Positions 52,817-63,405 of a DNA stretch of 64,000 nt are shown in pieces (position 1 is the first letter of the stretch; each line of letters opens with the position of its first letter). The DNA comes from Bromus sterilis (Eukaryota; Streptophyta; Magnoliopsida; Poales; Poaceae). The translations under genes were made by a program, and so were the position numbers. Location of the stretch: the NCBI GenBank assembly GCA_950022295.1, contig OX465600.1:237357782-237421781 (forward strand), read 5' to 3'. The notes under the pieces were generated by a model. It was not told the origin of the DNA. It saw only the letters and a program-made list of their open reading frames with translations, and did not search any database.

Positions 52817-55412
52817 TTCTTCTTTTACCTTATGCCTAGCTTAAAGGCGTAAAAGAAAGCGCTTGTTGGGAGGCAACCCAGGATATTTTTACTTATGTTC
52901 TTAGTGGTCTTGATGATTGTTACTACTGTAGCAACATAATTGTATCTTTATTTTCAAGCTTTGTGCCAAGATATAGCCTCTTATGATAAGGGAAGCAAAA
53001 GTTGTGACATGCTGTCCAGAAAACAGATTATGTCTACTTGACCGAAAAAATCGGAGCAAATCACCTGTTCATATTTTTAGCTGAATTTTTTACACAGCGT
53101 GCTCTATACAATTTCGAACTTTCGTATGTTCTAAGTTTTTGGATTTTAGTTGTAGAAGTGCCCAGAAAAAATTCTATACTACCTGTTGTTCTGTTTTTCA
53201 CAGATTCTGCCATGTTTTTTTCTCTCCTTACTTTTCCAAACCTTAAGCTTTCTTTTTCTTTGCAAAAACCTTTTGGCAATCTTGAGAAATAGTAGCTCTT
53301 CAAGAATATCTTTATATACAGTGGGGAAAATTTATTTTATTAAGGGTACTGACCTCTCTAATCAGCTTATGATGAGTTATGTATGAAGGGAGTTTTCAAG
53401 TGTGCGAGGGAAGATGATGAAAGAAGATCCGGGAGTGTCAAACGCTCAAACTTGGGGATGCCCCGCATCCCCAATAAATATTCAAGTAGACTCAAGCATT
53501 TAAGCTTGGGGATGCCCTCGTGCATCCCCTTCTCCATCAACAATTATCAGTTCGTCCTTCGTCTCACTATATTTTTATCACTTCATGCGTTATGTGCTAT
53601 GCTTGGAGCGTCTCACTCTTAGGTTTACTTTTTTGTTTTCTTTAGCTTTGCTTGATTTTCATAACAAGTTAGACCCCAGCTTACCATGTGTGGGAGAGAA
53701 ACACGCTCCACTTTCAAAATCTAGAACACATTATAGGATTTTTCATGCTTATCTTTTTACTGTTGTGTGTTCTTTATCTTTTCTTAGCTACTGCCATGTT
53801 TAGTTTTAGTCTTAGTTTGTCTTTAGAAAGATCCTTGGATTTTGTTTAGTTTGTTGTTGGAACTCTCTTTAGTTTTCATGTTTATCTTGTTAAGAGAGTT
53901 GGTTGTTGCACTGAGTTGTGTCTTGTCTTGAGAGTAGGTAATTGAGGTTGCTATTTAATTTTAGTAGTAACTTCCAATAGTTATGAGGCATTGATGTGAG
54001 TAATGTTTGAACTTTTGGTGTCAAGAGCTCTAGCCTATTAGTGATAGGTGTCGTAGTTTGGGAAATCCGTGTTTATTTTCAAAACCTACAAAACTAGTTG
54101 AGAAGTCTGGCTACTAGATGGATCACTATCTTTGGAGGGATCGAATATTAGAGTACACTCACGTACCATGAGTCGAGGATGCGCAAGTATAACCAAATCC
54201 CCACACACTCCTCCTCGGGGTACTTGTCTCTTTGTGAAACTCCTTATTAGATTGAGAGTTACCGATAATAAGTGCATGAGTTCTTCAGACTAATGTAAGT
54301 ATTGAAAGTTGACACTTCCACCTCCTCATATTTTGCTAGCCTCTCCCGTGCCGTGCATTGCCTTCTTCTCACTCCGAGAGTTCGCGTCCACCTTCTCCGG
54401 TTCATCCAAACCCTTGGCATGATACGCTCTGTCATCATAAACCTCCCTATATCATTCCTCAAAACAGTCACCATACCTACCTATCAAGGCATTTCCATAG
54501 CCTTTCTGAGATATATTTGCATGCAACATCCACCTCTTCATGACTTGATCTTCATGTCATACATGTTCAATGCTACACTGGCAGTGACATACCCATTGCA
54601 TACATCAGGATAGCTACATCTTCTTTATTATTTGAGTACCTTGTAAAGTGTGAAAAATCTTCTATACCCTCTTGTAAATTAGAGTTTTTCCCTTAAGTGA
54701 GGAAAATATCCCAAAGTGGACAAAATAAAAGATCCCAAAGAGGACAAATGAGAGTTAAATATAAAGAGCCATTGAGGCCACCAAAAAAATAAAAAAAATA
54801 AAAAAAGGAGAAAAAGAAAATAAAAAGAGAGAAAGGGGCAACACTACTATCCTTTTGAAAGATCCACACTAGTACTCCCTCTTATCCTTGTACTCCATAG
54901 AGATGATCATACATGCATATAGCTATGTGGGGACCTTCACACTATAGAAATTGGCTTGCATATTCCAAGGATGAGCCTCCTCAAAACAGCTCTAGGTCTT
55001 CATGAGCGAGCAAGTTAGACGCACCCCCACTAGTTCCATTTGAGAGATTTTCTTAGCTCTTATGTGCATCCATTGCATGGCAATCCCTACTCCTCACATC
55101 ATATCTATCATTTGCCCTTCTCGCCTATGATTGTCCTCATTGATGTGAGCCCTTCTCACCTTTTTGTCTTCCTCCTCCACCATATTTCTCTCTTTGCCAT
55201 CCTAAGTGTCAACTTTCGTGCTTACGCTCATCCATTGCATGAGTGCTCAAAATATCGAAAAGGAGTGGATCAAATTGACTTGTACCTGTCTATTGGTCTG
55301 GGGAAGAGTCAAGATAAGATTCCAAATAAGACCAAGTATGAAAATTTAGTAGATTGAGTTCTCAACAAAAAATACTCTTTTTTCTCGTATTCCATATCCC
55401 CTTCTTGCACGC
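52817..55412 (+). other. 3' non-coding region of RLG-6, cut by RLG-8
   Basis: Same order as in RLG-7: post-gag block, small ORF, hairpins (the second at 53508-53529), antisense ORF 54259-54474, A/G-rich tract 54783-54838, and sense ORF 55040-55357 with HPLHECSKYRKGVD. A deletion near 54570-54600 shortens it. It stops at TTGCACGC where RLG-8 begins. Confidence 0.8.
53383..53622 (+). CDS. recurrent small ORF, 79 residues, unknown
   Basis: Same start and plan as 9970-10212. The first LGMP unit is shortened by a deletion in the hairpin that keeps the frame. Confidence 0.28.
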   Translation: MKGVFKCAREDDERRSGSVKRSNLGMPRIPNKYSSRLKHLSLGMPSCIPFSINNYQFVLRLTIFLSLHALCAMLGASHS

Positions 55413-57057
55413 TGATACGTCCAAAACGTATCTATAATTTTTCCTTGCTCCATGCCTCTTTTGTGTGATATTGCTATGATATTGATGAACTTCCATACAC
55501 TTTTGATCATATTTGGACTAACCTATTCACTCAGTGCACCCCAGTGCCAGTTCCTATTTTCTGCTTTTTTCTATTTAGGTTTCCCCAATATTAAAAGTGC
55601 TCCAAAAATTCGGAATAAATCCAATAAAAAACTAGCGTACACGAAGCTTCCGGAATCACCGAGGGGGGGGGGGGGCAGAGGGGACCCACCAAGGGCCCAG
55701 GCGCCCTCCCGACGCGCCCCAGGGTGGGGCCGCCTGGACCCCCGGTGGACCCCCTGGCTGCCCCCTTCGCCTATTTATTCCCAGTGACGCCAAAATCCCG
55801 AGACGGGAACCCTTTTCGCGATCTCTCCTCTGTTCCGCCGCCGCATCGCTTCCAAGATCGGGAGCACCAGAAGACCTCTTCCCGGCACCTTGCCGGAGGG
55901 AGGAATAACCTCCGGGAGCTTCTCCACCACCATGGATGCTTCCCGGATGAATCGTGAGTAGTCCACCTTGGACCATGGGTCTATGATCAGTAGCTATGTG
56001 ACGTTCTCCTCCCCTCTTTGTTCTTCATGGATAAGACCTCGTGAGCTGCCCTACATGTTCGAGGCACATATGTAATATTTCTGCTGTTGCTATGCTGAGT
56101 TTGCTGGGATCCGATGGATTATGAGATTATGTTTAGATTGTGTTTGAGTTATATATTTGATTCTCCTCTTTTATATTTTTGTTCTTGAGTAATTCTTGCA
56201 TGTTCTCCGTTGTTGTTTATTGATTTGGCCAAGTAGTAGGTAGTTACTCCAAGAGGGAGCGTTATGCATGATTGTGGGTTCATGCCCCCTGATGACTAGC
56301 TTGAGTGACAGAAACATGAGTCTAGGGGATGTGTTGTTGCCACAAGGGGGAAAACAACGGTGCTTGTACTTGCGGGTGCAAGGATTGTTTACTTTACGCA
56401 AAGTTATTTAATGCAGTTTTCCGTTGCTTTGAGTTTACACTTTGGGTGGGATTCGCAACTTAATACCAGCGAGATGTTCTGGATAGATATCTCAAGGTGG
56501 ATGATTAGTAGGTAGATGCAGATGGATGTCGGTCTACTTTTCTTGGCGTACCGCCCGTGCTTTTGAGCCTCTTCCTTTCTTTATAGCATAATTAGCATTG
56601 GTTTGAGCACATCATCCTGTCAATTGCCCAGCTGTAATTCGTTTACCTCGCATGGCTATTTTATCGTCTTTTGGGAGAGAGACATCACTAGTTAACATCA
56701 TAGGACCCCGGTCCATATTTCCAATACTGTTTACACCCGCTATCAATTTACTGCTTTATTTACTTTTCCGTTGCTATCACTATCATTATTATCCCGTGCG
56801 TTTTATCCTTTGTAAACAACAAGGCCGGAGGGATTGACAACCCCTTTGTACTCGTTGGGAGAAAAGTTATCTGTTGTGTGTGCAGGTCCACGACAACCGC
56901 CAATCTCTGGCACCGTTGTCACTATCTTGTCGTTATCGGAGTTCTACTAGAGACAAACCTTGGTATCTTCACCGAGGGAAATTTCCGCTCCTCTACATCT
57001 CAACCTTCCACTTTGGGTAAACCAACGAGGGGCGAGAAGTAAAGTCTCATGACATCA
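55413..57057 (+). repeat. 5' LTR of RLG-8
   Basis: 1645 bp, TGATACGTCC to ATGACATCA. It has a run of eleven G near 55664-55674, a TATA-like CGCCTATTTATTCCC near 55769, and the AGTAAAGTCTCATGACATCA end shared with RLG-2. Confidence 0.9.
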
Positions 57058-57067
57058 AAGCAATTTC

Positions 57068-57085
57068 TGGCGCCGTTGCCGGGGA
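57068..57085 (+). promoter_or_regulatory. primer-binding site (tRNA-Asp) of RLG-8
   Basis: TGGCGCCGTTGCCGGGGA, a perfect 18-base complement of the tRNA-Asp 3' end, ten bases after the LTR. Confidence 0.88.
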
Positions 57086-57257
57086 CTCCGCTCTTCAAGA
57101 TAGGGGAGTTGCACACTATCTTTTATCTTTGCTTTTTAGTCTTGTTTGTTTACCTTTCCAGTTTTTGCTTTTGCCTTTGTTTCTTATATGAAAAACCACA
57201 AAAATAGTTGCTACCTTTTGCCTTTGTCTTGCTTTGCCTAGTGATGCTATCCTCACC

Positions 57258-58419
57258 ATGGGTGCTGAACCACCCAAATATGGAAGGATGGACATGTTTC
57301 ACTTGGATCGTCTTCGATCAATTTGTGCTCGCGCTAAAAACCCAACCGACTTGGTTGAGGGAAAATCATTGGATGATCATGCTCATTATACGTGGTACCG
57401 ACTATCTCAGAAAGGGAAACACTTATGGGACCAAATACAAACTTCTTATTGCTATGCTGAGTGTTTATGCAAAATTTATGATTTTACTTGATGTTCTAAT
57501 ATAGATCATAAATACCTTCCTTTCCAATGTGAGTTTAATGAAAATGAGATCTTATCTTCTTATGCTAAAGGTGTTTATGATTACTTTGATGTTGAAAATA
57601 TTGAAGAGTTTGTTGCTTTTTAAAGGTGCTTATGAGATCGCTTCTTTGATTGAAAAGTATGACGATACTATTTACAAATCTGAAAATTTTGCAGTTCGTG
57701 CTTATTGCTTCGAGAATTATACTTCCAATTCTTATATTGAGGATTTAAAAAATAAAATGTTTGCTTCCCTAGAAGAGGCTAATGATTGCTTTGATGAGGA
57801 ATCCCATGATTCCGAGGACTCACTTGATACTTCCCTTTCTGATGAACTTAATACTTGCTTTGTTGATGGCCTTGATGCCAATATGGATAATGCTTGCGAA
57901 GATGAACTTGCTATAGTTCCTTACGTCAAGCATGAAATTGTTGATATTGTACCCACACTTGATGTCCCTATTATCCTTTCGAAATCTCCAAATCCAGAAA
58001 ATTTTCCTCTTATCAAAGCTCAATGTGATGGGTTGCATTTATCTTATGATCCTAAAAACTGTGTTGAAAACAATACACGTGTGCTTGTAGGTCATGAACA
58101 ATATGATTTATGTGATAGTTAAATTCTTGATGTTGTTCATGATACTACTGAAAATTACTTTGATAGAGGAAAGTATGATTGTAGAAACCTCCATGTTACA
58201 AAAACACCTCTCTTTTTGTTGAAAGTTTTTAAGTTGTTCTTGTTCCACCTTCCTATGCATGTCATTTTGTGCTTCTTCGATTTATTTTCTTATGAGATGC
58301 ATATGCATAGGAAGTGGGTTAGGATTAAATGTGTTTCATATTTGCTTCTTGATGCTCTCTTTTGCTTCAAAATTCTTATTCTTGTGAGAGCATCTCCTAT
58401 AATCCTTAAGCCTAGCTAA
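57258..58419 (+). pseudogene. unrecognised acidic protein with C-terminal hydrophobic segments, in place of gag
   Basis: The probable start is the ATG at 57258 (MGAEPPKYGRMDMFHLDRL). The frame runs to a TGA at 57489-57491, continues in frame to about 57617, shifts by one base, and runs on with one TAA (58120-58122) to a TAG at 58417-58419, so some 385 codons in all. The N-terminal 120 residues look globular. The middle is very acidic (EEANDCFDEESHDSEDSL near 57775-57835). The last 70 residues hold two hydrophobic stretches (about 58204-58290 and 58335-58395) that could span a membrane. It has no gag zinc knuckle, no protease motif and no resemblance to the gag of RLG-6/-7. Function unknown. 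Confidence 0.65.
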
Positions 58420-59133
58420 TGGCTTTAAAGAAGAGCTTTCGGGAGGCAGCCCGCAACGAATTTAGGTTTTCCCTTTTGTTTTTCTTATGGTTTTAGTGGT
58501 CTTGATGATTTTTACTACTGTAGAAACATCATTGTATCGTTACTTTTCAAGCTTTGTGCCTTTTATAGCCTCATATGACAAGGGAAGTGAAAGTTGTGAC
58601 ATGCTGTCCAGAAAACAGATTCTGTCCTCATGACTAGAAAAATCAGAGAAAAATCCTAGCTCATCTTTTTGAGCTGAAATTCTTACACAGATTTCTCTAT
58701 ACAATTATGGAACTTTCGTATGTTCTGAGTTTTTTGATTTGAGTTGCAGAAGTATCCCTAAAAAATTCTTTGCTACCTGCTGGTCTGTTTTTCACAGATT
58801 CTGTCATGTTTTGCCTTTTCTTCGTTTTGCAAACCTTAAACTTGCTTTTTCTTTGAAAAAACTTCTTGGCAATCTTGAGAAACAGTAGACCTTCAAGAAT
58901 ATCTTTATTTTAAGTAGAGGAAAACTTATTTTATTATGGGTACTAACCACGCTAATCAGATTATGATGAGTTATGTATGAAGGGAGTTTTCAAGTGTGCG
59001 AGGGAAGATGATGAAAGAAGATTAAGAAGTGTCAAGCGTTCAAGCTTGGGGATGCCCATGCATCCCCAAGAAATATTCAAGGAGACTCAATCATCTAAGA
59101 TTGGGGATGCCCCCGTGCATCCCCTTCTCCATC
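58420..59133 (+). other. 3' non-coding region of RLG-8, first piece
   Basis: It begins with TAAGCCTAGCTAATGGC and the CTTTCGGGAGGCAGCCCGC block. It includes the start of the recurrent small ORF (58977) and two perfect hairpins (59048-59067 and 59103-59124). The remaining pieces are 60908-61310 and 63801-64000, with no further coding signal. Confidence 0.8.
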
Positions 59134-59148
59134 AACAATTATCAGTTC

Positions 59149-60806
59149 CTCTTCCGTTTGTTCTGGCTGCCGATCTTCTGCAATCTGTTGTCAATGATCT
59201 GCTGAGGAAAGGGAATCTCAGTTTACCTATTCCATGCAATGACACTGATTTTCCAATTGTTCAGTATGCTGATGACACAATCCTGGTTATGCCAGCTGAG
59301 CCTTCACAAGTTCTTAGGCTCAAGGAAGCTCTCCAAAGTTTCCCTCTGTCCACTGGTCTGGATATCAATTACAACAAATCATCCATGATTCCTATCAATC
59401 TTGATGAGGTTTCTATAGCTGAGTTGGCTAGTGTTTTTGGTTGCCAAGTTGGGAAGCTTCCTTTCACATATTTGGGGTTGCCTATGGGCACTACCAGGCC
59501 AAAAATTGTGGATCTACTCCCCTTGGTGGACTGCATGGAGAGAAGACTTACTGCCAGTTCTTGTTTTTTAACTCAAGGGGGCAAACTCCAGCTACTCAAC
59601 TCTGTGATATCTTCCATGCCCATCTATTTCCTTTGCTCTTTACACATTCCTGCTGGTATCATCAAGCAATTGGAGAGGATACAGAGACAATGTCTTTGGA
59701 GAAAGTATGGACAGGACTCTGGCAAGTCACGTGCTGCTTGGGAGCTTGTTTGCAGACCAAAGAACAAGGGTGGTCTGGGCATCCTCAATTTGCAACTACA
59801 GAATCAATCCCTTTTGATGAAGCACCTGAATAAGTTTTAGAATAAGGAGGATGTGCCTTGGGTCTCTCTTGTATGGAAATCTTATTACCATGAAAGAGTG
59901 CCTCATGCTACTGAGCTCTGTGGCTCATTCTGGTGGAAAGATGTGGCCAAGTTGATGGATAGCTTTGTGGCTGTGTCCCAAGTTAAAGTGGGTCTTGGAG
60001 ATTCTGTTTTGCTGTGGAGTGATTTTTGGGCCTCCAACACAAATGCCACTCTAGCTCAGAAGTTCCAAAGATTGTTTTCCTTTGCTAAGGATCCTTTTCC
60101 ATCTGTAAAAGAGGCCAGGGAGGTGGCTGATCTCACTGAGCTTTTAAATCTACCTTTATCTGCACAGGCTTTCCAGGAGCTCTCTGAGATGCAACTAATC
60201 CTTCCAAATCAAAGTGGTGACGAAATAAAGGACTGCTAGATATGGAGGTTGAATGGCAAAGGACAATACTCTGCTAAGAAGTTCTACAAGTTGGTGCATG
60301 ATCCTATACATGCAAATCCCCTTTTAAATTGGATTTGGAAATCCTATTGCATCTTAAAGACCAAAGTTTTCGCTTGGCTGGTAATAATGGATCGTCTCAA
60401 TACAAAGGATATGATCACCAGGCGACACTGGAACATCCAGGATGGTCCTGAGGGTGTGCTTTTCCATACCCAACACCTGGAGACCAGAGATCATCACTTT
60501 TTCCAGTGCAATTTCAGTGCTAGAATATGGGCATACCTGCAAATTGATTGGAGCCATGGTTCTGACATGATTCACATTGCCAAGAGCGCCAAGGAGTCCT
60601 TCAATAAACCTTTCTTCGCTGAAGTGGTGTTTACTGCCTGGTGGAACATCTGGTTGATCGGGAATGCTAAATGTTTCAAGCATGTCAGGCCCTCTTTTTC
60701 TAAGTGGAGGGTTGGCTTCATTCATGATTTAACCCTACTTAGTTATAGAATTAAGCCTAGATTTAAGGATCTTTTATTTAGATGGATTGATTTCCTTCCA
60801 CACTGA
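59149..60806 (+). pseudogene. LINE reverse transcriptase, C-terminal half, two stops
   Basis: One frame runs from the element start to 60806 with TAG at 59838-59840 and 60237-60239. It holds the reverse-transcriptase catalytic YADDTILV box (near 59268-59290), the thumb-side LPFTYLGLPMG, SRAAWELVCRPKNKGGLGIL, and a zf-RVT-type C-terminal region (YSAKKFYKLVHDP, KTKVFAWLVIMDRLNT). In that region the usual Cys-X2-Cys is lost (GVLFHTQHLETRDHHFF). It lacks endonuclease and the first part of the reverse transcriptase. The frame happens to join the small ORF starting at 58977 without a stop. Confidence 0.85.
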
Positions 60807-60907
60807 GAGGTGTTTTTTTGAAGCTTTTGCTGTACATTTGTAAATATTGTGTTCCTGGTAATAAAATGCTGGGGGGTGTCTTACCCCTCAGTTTGAAAGC
60901 TTCAAAA
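59149..60907 (+). mobile_element. LINE-2: 5'-truncated non-LTR retrotransposon
   Basis: Flanked by a direct repeat AACAATTATCAGTTC (59134-59148 and 60908-60922) that may extend to 26 bases with two mismatches (to 59159 and 60933). The 3' end has a possible AATAAA-like GGTAATAAAATG and a short run of A. It contains only the second half of ORF2, as expected from incomplete reverse transcription at the target. It inserted in the 3' region of RLG-8. Confidence 0.85.
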
Positions 60908-61310
60908 AACAATTATCAGTTCGTCTCCCGTTTCACTATATTTTTATCACTTCATGCATTATGTGCTATGCTTGGAGAGTCTCGCTCTTAGGTTTTATTT
61001 GTAGTTTTCTTTAGCTTTGCTTGATGTTCATAAAAAGTTAGAACCCAGCTTTCTTTGTGTGGGAGCGAAACACGCTCCACTTCCAAAATCTAGAACACAA
61101 CATAGGAGTTTTCGTGCTTATCTTTGCTGTGTGTGTTCTTTATCTTTTTCATAGCTACTGTCATGTTTTGCTCTTAGTTTTCATGATTATGTTTTCAAAG
61201 AGCTTTTGTTTAGTTTGTTGCTGGAACTTTCTGAGTTTTCATGTTTATCTTGTTTAGAGAGTTTTCTTGTTGCACTGAGTTTTGTGTCTTGACTTGAAGT
61301 AGGTAATTGA

Positions 61311-61460
61311 CACTACTGGAAAATAGGCTATAGATAATATGACAGCTAATAGCGCATTGCCCATGAGGTGCGCCACTGCTATATAGCAATGGCGCACAGT
61401 CATCAAGTGCGCCATTAGTATCCACTTTGCTAATGGCGCACTCCTCATCTAGTGCGCTAC
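61311..61460. repeat. left TIR and subterminal repeats of DTC-2
   Basis: About six units of (T)AATGGCGCAC or its complement, some decayed. The matching right set lies at 63614-63800. Confidence 0.8.
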
Positions 61461-61993
61461 TACTAAATTGCTCCTGGACCAGCCCCCTCCCCTTACATAG
61501 CTATGGTGCACCTCTCTGGAATGCTCCATTAGCAAGTAGGGATGCTAATGGCGCACTTCTTGTGGATAAGCTATTGGTATGTCTCTGGGCTGGCCTGGAC
61601 AACATACGTACCGGCCCAACGCCATAACCCTAGCTAGCACATCATCCCCCCCCCACGCCGCAACCCTAGCATATCAACCCCGCCCCTCCCCCTCCCCCTC
61701 CCGATCCAATCCCACCTCTCCCGCAACCAGTCCCAGTCTACAGCAACCCCCTCCCCACCTCTCCGGCGACTGCTCCGGTGGCCTCGCTCTCCCTCCCGCC
61801 CCCTCCCCCTCCCCCGTCGCGGACCCGTCCGATAGTGCCGCCGCCCCGTCTGCTACCACCTACACGTCCCCGATCTATCGACGCGTCCATCGACGCGTCC
61901 TCGAGCTATATACGCTCGTCGCGGGAGTCTTCTTCCTCGTCTACGTCGTCTTCTTCCCCTACGGCGTGTTCGAGCTCCTCTCCAAGCCACCCT

Positions 61994-62983
61994 AGGTGAG
62001 TAGTCTACCTTCTGTTGTGGCTTTTTCCTTTTCGTTCGTGCGCGTGCTCATTGCTCTTGATTTTCATTGCAAAATATGGTAGTCCAGTGCTGCACTGAAG
62101 CTTCATCATTGAAAAATATGGTAGTCAATCTGAATCTATATTACCATGAGTTTCTAAATGTTGATGAACACCTATCAAATCTTCGGTATGCTATGGACAT
62201 TGCAACACAAGTAGATCCATCAGCAACGTTTTTGGAACAAACATGGTGGCATAACTTTGAACTCTGGCTAACTCCCCTCACTGATTTTTGTACCCAATAA
62301 TACTGAAACTGAACATTTTTGTTCAACATTAGAAATCAACTATGATGAAATAATTCAGGCTAATACTACACTGAAGCTGTTCAACAGATCTAGTGAAGCT
62401 GTTGTGGAGTCAATATTATTACAGTCTCTAAAGAAGCTACACCAAAATGGAATTTCGCAGAATAAATTACTGCTACTATCCCAGTGGCTTAATTATCCAT
62501 CCCCCTGTGTTTGTGATACTACACCAAAGCTCATGGTTACTAATTTCTTGGCATATGTCTCTGTTCTCAAGGGACCAAATAATAGTGCTTTCTACAGTCA
62601 ATTTAACTTAAAAAGACAATATGTTCCTCCAAGCATGGCATATCATAATTCACTATTAAATATTTAGCAGTTTGATTGCAGTAAGTTAGCACAAATACAT
62701 ATGAAATAAACATCGGCTTCTTCCCAGCAATAACTTGATATCAGCATCAATTATGGTTCAGGAACTGTGGAATGAGTTGAGATGAAAAACTAGTCACAAT
62801 CTGAATGCCAAACATCCTAAGCTATGCGCATTGCTGTTATAGTTAAGGAACAGACAGATTCAGCCAGCTATACTCAAGCCGAACCTGCGATTGTTTTTAT
62901 TCAGGCTGAACCATTGTTTTTAAAAGTCTTTTGAATGTGAAGCACTCTACTTTAATTGATCTTGTGATTTTCTTATCTTGCAG
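61994..62983 (+). other. putative intron of the DTC-2 cargo gene
   Basis: A donor CCCTAG|GTGAGT and an acceptor TTATCTTGCAG|AA bracket about 990 bases of AT-rich sequence. The upstream C-rich exon (about 61630-61993) has overlapping Pro/Ser-rich frames but none crosses the junction into the downstream frame, so it is probably untranslated. A short ORF inside (62404-62667) has no recognisable content. Confidence 0.5.
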
Positions 62984-62985
62984 AA

Positions 62986-63405
62986 ATGGTTCGCTCTCGC
63001 CAAACCTGCCGCATCACCACCAGCATCCGCATACCACCCCACCCCCGAGCCGCCACCCCCGAGCCGGAGACCGTGCCTGCTCGCGCTCCCGCGCCCGCAC
63101 CCGCATTGTCGGGCTTCTCCACGGGCTCGCTCCTCTCTACATCGACGACGTCCTGAGATGTCTCTGGCTTTTCGACGGCAAGCTCTGATATTCAGCCCAC
63201 TACTTCTGAGTTGTCTCGAAATAGGCGGGAGATAGAAGAGGAGGACGCAGCAGAGGAGGCGGAGTTCAATGCCATTTGGGAGCGCAGGTACCCGGGCGTA
63301 TTCGATGACCCTCCACGAGACCCGGCGCGCCTAGCGGTTGTATGGGAAGCAGCTCAGGCCGAAAGAGAGAACATGCTCATCTTCATATCTTCTGACGAGG
63401 AGTGA
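62986..63405 (+). pseudogene. DTC-2 cargo ORF, 139 codons with one stop
   Basis: The ATG lies three bases after the splice acceptor (MVRSRQTCRITT...). The same frame continues through a single TGA (63154-63156) to SSDEE at 63405. Before the stop it is rich in Pro and Ala, with a GFSTGS string echoed after the stop as GFSTASS. Then comes a charged helix-like part (RREIEEEDAAEEAEFNA) and a distinctive WERRYPGVFDDPPRDPARL. No known domain is recognised. It could be a captured host gene fragment or a CACTA family gene; there is no sign that it is a transposase. Confidence 0.55.

Larger units (their letters stand above)
38089..55412 (+). mobile_element. RLG-6: non-autonomous Gypsy element split by RLG-7 and RLG-8
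   Basis: It has a 5' LTR (38089-39623), the start of the leader (39624-39744), then RLG-7 inserted with a perfect GTCCT duplication (39740-39744 and 50701-50705). The rest of the leader, gag-protease (50748-52816) and 3' region up to 55412 follow, where RLG-8 inserted with left duplication bases CACGC (55408-55412). The final about 230 bases and 3' LTR are off the right edge. The 5' LTR lacks its first about 20 bases at the border with RLC-3. Confidence 0.85.

Noticed and set aside
39745..57057. Tandem LTR-interior-LTR-interior-LTR array sharing the LTR at 49946-50700
   Set aside because: The perfect GTCCT duplication at 39740-39744 and 50701-50705, and the continuous RLG-6 leader across it, show that RLG-7 is a separate insertion in RLG-6.
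58977..59840. A 287-residue gene
   Set aside because: It is a chance fusion between a retroelement small ORF and a truncated LINE across a target duplication.
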